A DNA stretch of 41,064 bases from an uncultured Clostridia bacterium (GCA_944386605.1 CALXBS010000011.1:1-41064); one strand, 5' to 3'; shown: positions 31,315-38,989, numbered from the stretch's first letter. Numbers and translations: made by a program. Notes: generated from the letters alone by a model not told the origin.

Positions 31315-31717
31315 TTAACAATCATCTGGTAACTCTAAACTGCTAACCCACTTTTCTTTTTTATTTTCTTTTTTATTATCATTATCATTTTCATTATCAT
31401 TATAGGGTTTTTTCGCTTCGTTTTGGTTTTCTTTTAAACCGTTTGGTTTTTGAATTACCGTTTGCTTTATTCGCTTTTGGTCTACCTCCAAGTTTTCCAT
31501 TTTCTTTATTTTTTTGGCACTTTGCTTCATATTTTTGGCTATCTAAAAGCAATTGGTTCTTTATAAAAGCGAACGCTATTTGTATATCAGTTTCTACGTC
31601 TTCAATACCATTTATTTCATATTCAAAAATAGCTTTAAATAACTTTCCTAATTGTTCATTACTTAAAGTTTTTAGAGGTTCATAAAATGATGTATATAAT
31701 AAAAAACTCTCTTTCAT
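31315..31717 (-). CDS. DUF6291-like replication protein, +1 shift at CGG
   Basis: The frame starts MKESFLLYTSFYEPLKTLSNEQLGKLFKAIFEYEINGIEDVETDIQIAFAFIKNQLLLDSQKYEAKCQKNKENGKLGGRPK, which is the DUF6291 domain found at the start of phage replication genes. At codon 93 it meets CGG (31439-31441). In frame 0 only 12 more codons follow; a +1 skip gives K-T-K-G-L-K-E-N-Q-N-E-A-K-K-P-Y and an Asn/Asp/Glu-rich tail typical of the family, ending at 31315, 15 bases before the helicase ATG. The repaired length is 133 residues. This is the only CGG site outside the lysis and tail genes with clear support. Confidence 0.8.
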
Positions 31718-31770
31718 CCCTTCGCCCCCTTATGCTTTTTTTTGGTTTGTTATTTTTCCGAATGGTTATT

Positions 31771-31995
31771 TTAAAACCTTTTGGTTTTTTCTAACATATA
31801 TTTTTTAAACATTATATCTTTTCCATATCTATTTTTCTTTTTAATCCAAACTGTTTTGAAAGCATAACCTTGTTCTTTTAGCTCCTTAATTCTTGTAGCT
31901 AATTGTGTTATTCCTAAGTTTATATAAGCTTCATAGCTTGTTATACTTCCAAAATTATTTATGTACTCTATAATTGAATTTCTTTGATTTTTCAT
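31771..31995 (-). CDS. Winged-helix DNA-binding protein (HTH_39-like)
   Basis: 74 residues: a helix-turn-helix with SIIEYINNFGSITSYEAYINLGITQLATRIKELKEQGYAF followed by a wing (KTVWIKKKNRYGKDIMFKKYML), the pattern of HTH_39 proteins in phage early operons. It may regulate the early promoter or act as a replication accessory protein. It ends with KTKRF. Confidence 0.8.
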   Translation of the reverse strand: MKNQRNSIIEYINNFGSITSYEAYINLGITQLATRIKELKEQGYAFKTVWIKKKNRYGKDIMFKKYMLEKTKRF

Positions 31996-32048
31996 ATCTA
32001 TACCTCTTTACATTATTATTCTTTTGTGCTATAATAATTATGTAATGT

Positions 32049-32291
32049 TTAATTAAGTACATTTCTATAATTTGGTTTATCTATGCCTGTAGATAAGCCT
32101 CTTTTTATTTCACGCAAAAATTCTTGTTTTTCATACTTTTCTTCTATCTTTCTACATGTCTTTTTTAACTTCCATATTTGTTTTCTAAGACATTTTTGTT
32201 CTTCAATATAGCTTTTTATTACCGCATAAATTAAAAACATTATAAGCGGTATTATTTCAAAATATAATATTATTTCTTGTGCTAATGACAT
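32049..32291 (-). CDS. Single-pass membrane protein, 80 aa
   Basis: An N-terminal membrane segment (about residues 8-27, ILYFEIIPLIMFLIYAVIKSY) is followed by a Lys/Glu/Cys-rich helix (EEQKCLRKQIWKLKKTCRKIEEKYEKQEFLREI) and a short tail. Its start overlaps the end of the excisionase-like gene. Function unknown. Confidence 0.6.
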   Translation of the reverse strand: MSLAQEIILYFEIIPLIMFLIYAVIKSYIEEQKCLRKQIWKLKKTCRKIEEKYEKQEFLREIKRGLSTGIDKPNYRNVLN

Positions 32292-32494
32292 TTTTCTTCA
32301 CCTCCCTCCTCTATCAGATCAGGTCTTTCAATGTATTTGTAAAATTTTCCAGGAATAATACTATATGTATATTTACTACTCATTTGTAATGCAACTCCAA
32401 AAGGAAGCAAGCCCCTTTGCAAACCAATCCTGACAAATTGTTGCGATTTCCCCAATAGATCCGCTGCCTTTTTTATTGATATATTCTTTTCCAT
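32282..32494 (-). CDS. Excisionase-like / MerR-type HTH protein
   Basis: 70 residues; ISIKKAADLLGKSQQFVRIGLQRGLLPFGVALQ is a winged-helix of the excisionase/MerR type, followed by a strand pair with SSKYTYSIIPGKFYKYI. Such proteins in the early operon bend DNA and can direct excision or control promoters. GGAG precedes the ATG. Confidence 0.7.
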   Translation of the reverse strand: MEKNISIKKAADLLGKSQQFVRIGLQRGLLPFGVALQMSSKYTYSIIPGKFYKYIERPDLIEEGGEEKCH

Positions 32495-32544
32495 TTACGC
32501 CACCTCTCCTTTTTTATTTGTGTTACTTTAAGTAAACTTTTAGC

Positions 32545-32748
32545 TTAAAAAAAAGTTTTATCAATACTTGTTTCTGGAAATTCATTTTTAAATTTTTCTA
32601 AAGTTTTAAAACTAGGATTTTTATATCCAAGCTCAAGATATTTGTACATAATAACGCTTATACCAAGTTTTTCAGCCATTTTTTCCTGCGTTTTTTTTAC
32701 ACTTTTGCGAAATTTTATTAAATTTTCTCTTCTCTTATTTTTCATCAT
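32545..32748 (-). CDS. Cro-like XRE repressor
   Basis: 67 residues. RENLIKFRKSVKKTQEKMAEKLGISVIMYKYLELGYKNPSFKTLEKFKNEF is a Cro/CI-type helix-turn-helix. It is the first gene of the early minus-strand operon, facing the CI-like gene, with the operators lying between them. It would switch the phage towards lytic growth. The start has AGGTG upstream. Confidence 0.85.
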   Translation of the reverse strand: MMKNKRRENLIKFRKSVKKTQEKMAEKLGISVIMYKYLELGYKNPSFKTLEKFKNEFPETSIDKTFF

Positions 32749-32777
32749 ATCACCTCTTTTTCTTACCTCTTGTAAAC

Positions 32778-32866
32778 ATTATATTATTACTAAAAGTAAA
32801 TGTCAATACTTTTGGTAAACTTTTTTAAAAAATTTACTTTTAGTCACAAAAAGGTTTACTTTTAGT
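32778..32866. promoter_or_regulatory. Divergent early/repressor promoters with three 12-bp operators
   Basis: The 12-mer TTTACTTTTAGT occurs at 32833-32844 and 32855-32866 on the plus strand and inverted at 32789-32800, plus a partial copy near 32809-32820. The inverted copy lies inside the 17-base spacer of the minus-strand early promoter (TTGACA 32801-32806 reversed, TATAAT 32778-32783 reversed). The copy at 32855 covers the -35 of the plus-strand repressor promoter, whose -10 is near 32879-32884. The two plus copies are 22 bp apart, two helical turns. This is the genetic switch. Confidence 0.85.
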
Positions 32867-32908
32867 GTTTTATGTGTTAAAATATTTTTATAACTAAGGA
32901 GATGAATT

Positions 32909-33229
32909 ATGAATAGAATAAAAATTCTTAGAGAAGATTTAAAACTAAGTCAAGAAGAATTAGCCAAAAAGCTTAATTTATCAAAAGGAATAATAAGTTT
33001 ATATGAACAAGAAAAAAGAAAGCCTTCGTTGGAAATTCTAATTCAACTTTCTGAAATATTTAATGTATCTATTGATTATATATTAGGTAGAACTAATATA
33101 CCAAATATAGATGAAACAATAGAAATCGCTGCTTCAACCAAGAATGGTATTGATTTATCTGATGTATGCGATGAAGATAAAGAAGCAATAATGCGATTTA
33201 TTAAAATGGCAAAAAATAAAAAAGATTGA
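32909..33229 (+). CDS. CI-like XRE repressor
   Basis: 106 residues. The N-terminal helix-turn-helix MNRIKILREDLKLSQEELAKKLNLSKGIISLYEQEKRKPSLEILIQLSEIFNVSIDYILGRT is a textbook XRE domain. The C-terminal 40 residues are short and acidic, with no LexA-like autocleavage domain. Loss of repression may therefore depend on the ImmA-like protein encoded downstream (34387), as in ICEBs1-type switches. GGAG precedes the ATG, and the operators lie directly upstream. Confidence 0.9.
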   Translation: MNRIKILREDLKLSQEELAKKLNLSKGIISLYEQEKRKPSLEILIQLSEIFNVSIDYILGRTNIPNIDETIEIAASTKNGIDLSDVCDEDKEAIMRFIKMAKNKKD

Positions 33230-33250
33230 TAAAGGAGGAAATTAATTTTT

Positions 33251-34312
33251 ATGGAATTTGAAGAAAGATTAAAAAAATTTATCGAAAGAATTGAAAAAAT
33301 AAAAAATACTATATCAACAGAGGAGGCTACAAAAACATCATTAATAATGCCATTTTTTAGCATTTTAGGATATGATGTTTTTAATCCAAATGAATTTACA
33401 CCCGAATATATAGCCGACGTAGGAATAAAAAAAGGTGAAAAAGTAGATTATGCCATTATTTTAGATAGTGAAGTGAAAATTTTGATAGAAGCAAAATGTG
33501 TAAATGAAAATTTAAAAAAACATAGTTCTCAATTATTTAGATATTTTGGAACGTCTAATGCAAAACTGGCTATATTAACTAATGGAGTCATATATAAATT
33601 CTTTACAGACTTAGATGAGACTAATAAAATGGATACTACTCCGTTTTTAGAAGTGAACCTACTAGATATTAATGAAAACACTATTGTAGAATTAAAAAAA
33701 TTCTGTAAAGAAAATTTTAATACTGAAAATATTATTAATACTGCAACAGACTTAAAATATTCTAATAGTATCGAAAAAGTACTAAATGAAGAATTTTCAA
33801 ATCCTTCTGACGATTTCATAAAATTTATACTAAATAAAGGTGTATACGATGGAGTAAAAACTCAAAATGTCATTGATAAGTATAGATCGATTTTAAAAAA
33901 GTCTCTTGTTTCATTTATAAATGATTTTGTTAATAAAAGGTTACAAAATGCTCTAAATACGTCACCTTCAGAAGAAAAAAATGACGAAAAACCACTTGAT
34001 GAAAGTTCAAATAATGATGGTATAGTAACTACGATGGAAGAATTAGAAGGCTATTATACAGTTAAATCTATATTAACTGAAAAAGTTATGCCTGAATCTA
34101 TATTTTATAAAGATACTTATAGCTATTTTAGTATACTTTATGACAATAAAGTAACTAAATGGATATGTAGAATTTATATAAAAGATAGTTGTAAATACAT
34201 TATAATTCCAGATGATAATAAGCAAGAAATTAGATATGATATTGAAAAAATGTCAGATATTTATAAATTAAAAGATAAATTATTTGAAAGACTAAATACA
34301 TTTTTAAAGTAA
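33251..34312 (+). CDS. Stand-alone HsdR-N-type nuclease-like protein
   Basis: 353 residues. The first 170 match the N-terminal nuclease part of type I restriction subunits (HSDR_N): EFTPEYIADVGIKKGEKVDYAIILDSEVKILIEAKC has the PD-(D/E)xK residues Asp66, Glu80 and Lys82, then LFRYFGTSNAKLAILTNGVIYKFFTDLDETNKMD. There is no helicase domain and no specificity or methylase gene beside it. Residues 265-353 are a separate domain (YYTVKSILTEKVMPESIFYKDTYSYFSILYDNK). It is expressed with the repressor, so it may protect the lysogen, but its action on DNA is unproven. Confidence 0.8.
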   Translation: MEFEERLKKFIERIEKIKNTISTEEATKTSLIMPFFSILGYDVFNPNEFTPEYIADVGIKKGEKVDYAIILDSEVKILIEAKCVNENLKKHSSQLFRYFGTSNAKLAILTNGVIYKFFTDLDETNKMDTTPFLEVNLLDINENTIVELKKFCKENFNTENIINTATDLKYSNSIEKVLNEEFSNPSDDFIKFILNKGVYDGVKTQNVIDKYRSILKKSLVSFINDFVNKRLQNALNTSPSEEKNDEKPLDESSNNDGIVTTMEELEGYYTVKSILTEKVMPESIFYKDTYSYFSILYDNKVTKWICRIYIKDSCKYIIIPDDNKQEIRYDIEKMSDIYKLKDKLFERLNTFLK

Positions 34313-34386
34313 AGATAAAGGGGCTGTAAAAAAGTCCCATTTATATAAGCTTTTAAAGAACATTTGTTTATTTGGAAGGTGAAAAC

Positions 34387-34806
34387 ATGGAAATTTTAGA
34401 TTTATATAAAATAGCTGAAAATGAAAATATTTCTTTTTATTATGATAATATGAAAAAATGTAATGCAGCTTATTATAATAACTGTATTCTTTTAAATAAA
34501 AAAATAATTAATACAAAATTAGAAAAGGAAGTAATAGCAGAAGAACTAGCACATCATTTTTGTGGAATTATGCCTACTCTTCCATTTTCTACAGATTATT
34601 ATAATAAATTAATACGTTCTAAAAATGAATATATAGCAAGGAAATGGCTTATTAATGAAGTTATACCACTTGATAAACTAAAACTGTTTTTAAAGCAAAA
34701 TATGAGCAAATATGATATTGCAGATGAATTAAATATTAGTGTATCGCTTGTAGATGAAGCATTTAATATATATAAAGAAAATTTAGAAAGTTATATTTAT
34801 GAATAA
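34387..34806 (+). CDS. ImmA/IrrE-like metallopeptidase
   Basis: 139 residues from ATG 34387 (GGAAGGTG upstream; an upstream TTG frame is rejected). IAEELAHHFCG (about 50-60) is the family active-site segment, with Glu in place of the first His of HExxH, as in a common subgroup of these proteins. The C-terminal part has a helix-turn-helix-like segment (MSKYDIADELNISVSLVDEAFNIY). It likely inactivates the CI-like repressor to trigger induction. Between repressor and integrase is its usual place. Confidence 0.8.
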   Translation: MEILDLYKIAENENISFYYDNMKKCNAAYYNNCILLNKKIINTKLEKEVIAEELAHHFCGIMPTLPFSTDYYNKLIRSKNEYIARKWLINEVIPLDKLKLFLKQNMSKYDIADELNISVSLVDEAFNIYKENLESYIYE

Positions 34807-34861
34807 ATTATAAATTGAATTAATAGTAAAAATCTAATTATTAAAAAAAGGAGGCAAAATT

Positions 34862-36025
34862 ATGAAAAGAGCGAATGGGACTGGAACAATAGTAACATTG
34901 TCAAAAAATAGACGTAAACGTTATTGTGCTAGAATTGTTGTTGATTGGACTGATGAAGGAAAAGCAATTTATAAACTTCTTACTAACGATAAAGGAGAAA
35001 AATACTTTCGTGAAAAAATAGAAGCAGAAGAAGTTCTATTAAATTATAATAAAGCAAAAGGCAACATTAATATTGATAAGACTGATTATACTTTTAAACA
35101 AGTTTATGAAGAATTTAGTAATAGTTACTTCCCAACAAAAGAAGAAATAGAGCTTGAAAAAACAAATCATATAAAAACAAAAGGAAAATTTGGAATTTCT
35201 ACTACAAATAATTTAAGATCTGCTTATAAAAAATGCAGTAAACTTTATAATAAAGCTTATAAGTCTTTAAGAAAAAAAGACTTTGAAGAAATAATTTTGA
35301 ACACTGATGGATGTGCAACTGTTATCAACAGTTTAGCAAATCTCTTTAAGAAAATGGATGTATATGCTTTAGAAAATGATATAATTTTAAAAGGTTATGC
35401 AGAACTTATAAAAATATCAAAAGATATGTACATTCCAACTAAAAATTTAAGTCTTCCTTATACTTATAAAGAAATCGAAAAAATATGGGAATGTTCTGGA
35501 AATCTTATAGCTGATATTACTCTTTGCACAATTTATACAGGTGCTAGAATTGAAGAACTTTTATTTGCCAAAATAAAAGACTTTTATTTAGCTGATGAGT
35601 ATTTTATTGGTGGATTAAAGACAGAAGCCGGAAAAGGAAGAATCATTCCAATTCACAAAGACATCTTCTCTATTTTTCTAAGATATTATAATCTAAATCA
35701 AAATAACGAATTTATTTTTACAATTGATAATAAAAAAATAGACTACAATACACAATTTTTAAAACAATATAAAGATCTCATGAATAGCTTAAATATGGAA
35801 CATCATACACACGATGGCAGAAAAACATTGCATTCTGAATTAGATCGTTTAGAAGCAAATAAAGTTTGTGTAAATCAAATTTTTGGACATAAAAGTGGTG
35901 ATGTTGGCGATGATGTCTATACTAAAAAATCTCTAGAAGAATTAAAAGCAACTATAAATTTAGTAAATTATAAAAATAAAAAAGATGAAAAAATTACTTA
36001 TTTGAAACTCATAAAATCATCTTAA
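34862..36025 (+). CDS. int: Tyrosine integrase
   Basis: 387 residues. The N-terminal arm-binding part (RKRYCARIVVDWTDEGKAIYKLL) precedes a SAM-like core-binding domain. The catalytic residues are visible: Arg229 (YTGARIEELL), Lys253 (GLKTEAGK), His317 and Arg320 (HDGRKTLH), His343 (FGHKSG) and Tyr353 (VYTKKS). It catalyses recombination between phage and host att sites. The gene ends 84 bases before the attR core. AGGAGGCAAAAT precedes the start. Confidence 0.95.
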   Translation: MKRANGTGTIVTLSKNRRKRYCARIVVDWTDEGKAIYKLLTNDKGEKYFREKIEAEEVLLNYNKAKGNINIDKTDYTFKQVYEEFSNSYFPTKEEIELEKTNHIKTKGKFGISTTNNLRSAYKKCSKLYNKAYKSLRKKDFEEIILNTDGCATVINSLANLFKKMDVYALENDIILKGYAELIKISKDMYIPTKNLSLPYTYKEIEKIWECSGNLIADITLCTIYTGARIEELLFAKIKDFYLADEYFIGGLKTEAGKGRIIPIHKDIFSIFLRYYNLNQNNEFIFTIDNKKIDYNTQFLKQYKDLMNSLNMEHHTHDGRKTLHSELDRLEANKVCVNQIFGHKSGDVGDDVYTKKSLEELKATINLVNYKNKKDEKITYLKLIKSS

Positions 36026-36034
36026 TTTGTGTTG

Positions 36035-36057
36035 GATATATACACGTTATATACGCT
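36035..36057. repeat. Integrase arm-type repeat, right copy
   Basis: Matches 291-313 at 20 of 23 positions in the same orientation, between the integrase stop and attR. See the left copy for the inference. Confidence 0.5.
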
Positions 36058-36102
36058 AAAATGCTAGACTTATTGATAATACTACACTCTAGCGTTTTTT
36101 TT
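36052..36102 (+). terminator. Integrase terminator
   Basis: ACGCTA (about 36053-36058) can pair with TAGCGT (about 36090-36095), and GCTAGA (36064-36069) with TCTAGC (36088-36093); both options end in a run of eight T's (36095-36102). It ends integrase transcription before attR. Confidence 0.65.
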
Positions 36103-36108
36103 ATTCAC

Positions 36109-36119
36109 GTGTGTGTGTA
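36109..36119. other. attR core candidate
   Basis: GTGTGTGTGTA, identical to 176-186. To its right, the sequence (AGTCCAATCATACTTTC...) matches the spacer seen intact at 38868-38890, so host DNA resumes here. Confidence 0.8.
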
Positions 36120-36122
36120 GTC

Positions 36123-36304
36123 CAATCATACTTTCAAAGTTTTTTGTTAACATAAACTTTTGCGCTTTTTAGCAATATTTCTATGACAACTGCATACTAC
36201 CATTTTTATTTTTACTTTTCAACTACTCAAAAGTCAAAAAAATATCATGGATTTCTTAACCCACGATATTTGTTTTATTTGTTTTCATTTTTTATCTTCA
36301 TTGT
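36123..36304. repeat. Duplicated spacer block between surface genes (second copy 38874-39054)
   Basis: About 180 bases here match 38874-39054 at over 90% by eye, covering a short upstream stretch, an AT-rich spacer and the terminator hairpin of the downstream gene. It continues into nearly identical coding DNA for the C-termini of both surface genes, evidence of recent duplication or gene conversion. Confidence 0.85.
36240..36270 (-). terminator. Terminator of the complete surface gene
   Basis: On the minus strand AAATATCGTGG pairs with CCATGATATTT (11 bp with one G-U) around a ten-base loop and is followed by a U-run. An almost identical hairpin sits at 38990-39020. Confidence 0.8.
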
Positions 36305-38803
36305 TTATTTATTTTCTTTTGGCTTTACTTTTTTTCTAACAACCAATACTACTACAATTCCAATAACTGCAACAGTCGTAATTACTGCATATACCCATAC
36401 TTGTATATCTGATGTATCCACATCTACTATTTTTGGAATTTCTTTAAATTTTGCTATAAATGTTACATCTTTTGTTGGTATATAAGTACTTGGATCTACT
36501 TCGATTTCTTCTCCTCCTTCTACAATTACCCATTTATCAAATTCATATCCTTCTTCTGGTACTGGTGTTGGTATATTTTGTGATGTATCTCCATCTTTTA
36601 CATATTCTTCTGTTTCTCCTTCTAATTTTCCTCCTTCATCTGCTTCATAGGTTACTTTATATTTTACTTCTTCTCCAATTGTTACATCTGCTAAATAAAT
36701 ATCCGTTACAGATAACATATTATCTACATAATCTTCTTCTCCTGTTCCTTCACTTTCTTCTACTGGTGCTGTATATTTTTTCTTATTTTCATTAACAATA
36801 CCAGATCTAACAGAAGATATAATCCCTAGATCAGATGAAATTTCTGTATTTCTCATATCATAGCTATCAGAAAAATTTACTGGATATGCTTCATTTGTTA
36901 TTTTATGTCCTTCTTCATCTACTTCAAAAATAGTGTAATCTTTTGTTTCATCATAATTTTCTATATTGATTTGTATACTTCCATTTCCTTCTGTTACTTC
37001 TAATTTTTCTACCTTTGAAAGCATATCATTTTCAAATAATCCTACATAATATGTTCCATCTGCTTCCTTTTTATGAACAGTAACATTCCTTTCTTCTGTA
37101 TGATAAAATCCTAAATTTGGAGATTTTATCTCTGCATAAAGCTCACTCCACATTGATTCAATATAATCATACTCTCCTAAATAATCTAATGGCACGCCTC
37201 CTGTTCGTAATATACTGTTTAGATGAAAATTTAATATTTCTTTTTCTTGTGTGATCTCTTCATAATTCTTGTAATATACATAAATTGGCTCACTTTGAGA
37301 AAAATAATCTGAGATATGATATTTCCAGTAAATTGTATTTGTATCTTTAACATAAATATAGCTTAAATTTGAATTATTTCTAAATTTTTCAATAACATCT
37401 ATAGGAATTTCACAAAAAGCTATTTCATCTGATGTTTGGGCAACTATTTCCCATTTTGGATGATTCTCATATTCTGACGAAAGTACAAAATTGTCATCTA
37501 ATTGATGTATATATATTGCGTCCTCTCCCAGTGAAAATGAAGCATAGATGACTCTAAAACTTGCAAGATCTCCTAAAACAATTTGTGCTTTTCCTGTATC
37601 TTTATCACCCCACTTAATTTGTTCAACTGCATAAGTATCATCATTTTCTCTTAATATTTCATCGTCTTGGAGTATTTTTACAGTTATATTATATTCCAAA
37701 TATCCATTATTTACCTTTTCTGCGCCTTTAAGATCCATAAATTCATTACCCTTACCTGAAGCATAACAAACTTGTTCTCCATTTTTTTCTAAAAATACTT
37801 GATAACGCTCTCCATTTACAGCTTTTAAACTTAAATAACGACACTTTACAGGAGTCTGAATTACATGTCGTATTTGATGATTTTCAAAATCTTTTTCTAC
37901 TTCATCATAATTCTCAATAGAACCATAATATCCTTCTGAATAAAGTTTAACATCATATGTCATAGACTCAAACTCTTCATCAGTAATTCCTTCTATTTTT
38001 ATGTTAAAAATAATTCCTTCCGTTAAATGAAAATTATATACATTACTTTCTGTTAAATCTTTAAAAGATACACAGCTATCTTCAATCCTTAATGAATTTA
38101 ATGGCTTCTCTCCTTCATATAAGTTCAACCCACCAAAACTCCCAATGGATTTTGTTTGACTTGTTCTAATACCTATACATCTTAAAATATCATTCTCATA
38201 ACTCATACCTATTACATATGAAACCATTCCCCAATTTTCATCTATATATTCAGTATTACTTAATTCTTGGTTAATAAGTACAAAAGATGTTTCGCTTGGT
38301 ACATTTTTTCCTTGTATATTAACTTCTAATTTTTCTCCTCTTACTTCAAATAAATACTCTGACTGTAATTCTTCTACTTTTATTTCTTTATAATATTCAA
38401 ATCCTCTATATTGAATTTCACTCTGTAATAAATCTCCATTTTCATAATAATCAAAATACGCCATAGACAACTTTATATCTTCCGTTGGTATCTCTTCTAA
38501 TTCATAAGTATAAACTTTGTTTTCTTTTTCTAAAAAATTTACATTTTTTTGTTCTAGAGAATTTGTAAGTCCTATTATAAAATTATCTCTTTCTATTCCT
38601 GGAGTATATACTTCCAAAATTTCATCATCAATTTGACTCATATCTAATTTTATGATTACTTTATCAATAGAATTTTCAATTGCATTTTGTTTTCTTATAC
38701 TTCCAATTGTAATAACTGACATTGTTACAATTAAAAATAACCACAAAAATACTGTAATAATGGATATTTTTCGCTTTTTCTTTATCTTTCCTTGCTCTTC
38801 CAT
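36305..38803 (-). CDS. Host surface protein with InlB-type repeat and two membrane anchors
   Basis: 832 residues. A charged N-tail (MEEQGKIKKKRK) leads into a membrane segment (about 13-35) without a lipobox or clear cleavage site. The large ectodomain (40-700) is beta-rich and of unknown fold. Residues about 715-780 are a Listeria-Bacteroides/InlB B-type repeat (YKVTYEADEGGKLEGETEEYVKDGDT...GYEFDKW...DVTFIAKF). A second membrane segment (VYAVITTVAVIGIVVVLVV) and a basic tail end the protein; there is no LPXTG. It looks like a cell-surface adhesin or envelope protein. GGAGG precedes the ATG, and a (GT)12 tract lies 41-64 bases upstream. Confidence 0.85.
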   Translation of the reverse strand: MEEQGKIKKKRKISIITVFLWLFLIVTMSVITIGSIRKQNAIENSIDKVIIKLDMSQIDDEILEVYTPGIERDNFIIGLTNSLEQKNVNFLEKENKVYTYELEEIPTEDIKLSMAYFDYYENGDLLQSEIQYRGFEYYKEIKVEELQSEYLFEVRGEKLEVNIQGKNVPSETSFVLINQELSNTEYIDENWGMVSYVIGMSYENDILRCIGIRTSQTKSIGSFGGLNLYEGEKPLNSLRIEDSCVSFKDLTESNVYNFHLTEGIIFNIKIEGITDEEFESMTYDVKLYSEGYYGSIENYDEVEKDFENHQIRHVIQTPVKCRYLSLKAVNGERYQVFLEKNGEQVCYASGKGNEFMDLKGAEKVNNGYLEYNITVKILQDDEILRENDDTYAVEQIKWGDKDTGKAQIVLGDLASFRVIYASFSLGEDAIYIHQLDDNFVLSSEYENHPKWEIVAQTSDEIAFCEIPIDVIEKFRNNSNLSYIYVKDTNTIYWKYHISDYFSQSEPIYVYYKNYEEITQEKEILNFHLNSILRTGGVPLDYLGEYDYIESMWSELYAEIKSPNLGFYHTEERNVTVHKKEADGTYYVGLFENDMLSKVEKLEVTEGNGSIQINIENYDETKDYTIFEVDEEGHKITNEAYPVNFSDSYDMRNTEISSDLGIISSVRSGIVNENKKKYTAPVEESEGTGEEDYVDNMLSVTDIYLADVTIGEEVKYKVTYEADEGGKLEGETEEYVKDGDTSQNIPTPVPEEGYEFDKWVIVEGGEEIEVDPSTYIPTKDVTFIAKFKEIPKIVDVDTSDIQVWVYAVITTVAVIGIVVVLVVRKKVKPKENK

Positions 38804-38843
38804 ATACTTTCCTCCTTCTTTTTTATGTTTTTAAAACTATGTT

Positions 38844-38867
38844 GTGTGTGTGTGTGTGTGTGTGTGT
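38844..38867. repeat. (GT)12 dinucleotide tract upstream of the surface gene
   Basis: Twelve GT units lie 41-64 bases upstream of the ATG at 38803. The paralogous spacer used as attB has a shorter tract of about five units. Such repeats change length by slipped-strand replication, and upstream of surface genes they often cause phase variation. It also shows what the unoccupied attachment region looks like. Confidence 0.85.
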
Positions 38868-38989
38868 AGTGTAATCGCACTTTCAAAGCTTTTTGTTAAC
38901 ATAAGCTTTTGCTTTTTTTAGCAATATTTCTATGACACCTGCATACTACCATTTTTATTTTTACTTTTCAACTACTCAAAAGTCAAAAA

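Noticed and set aside
2855-31441. Sequence-motif artefact that inserts a base before GG
   Set aside because: Many identical local contexts (GAAGGA, AAAGGT, GGCGG) occur uninterrupted elsewhere in the window. A systematic error should hit out-of-frame and noncoding sites as well; raw reads would settle it.
34387-34806. ImmA-like protein as an inactive remnant because HExxH is altered
   Set aside because: EELAHH in place of HELxHH is common in one subgroup of phage ImmA-like proteins, and the gene is otherwise intact.
38652-38834. Plus-strand ORFs across the surface genes and late operon
   Set aside because: They are antisense shadows of long minus-strand genes, rich in Leu, Phe and Ser, with no ribosome sites.
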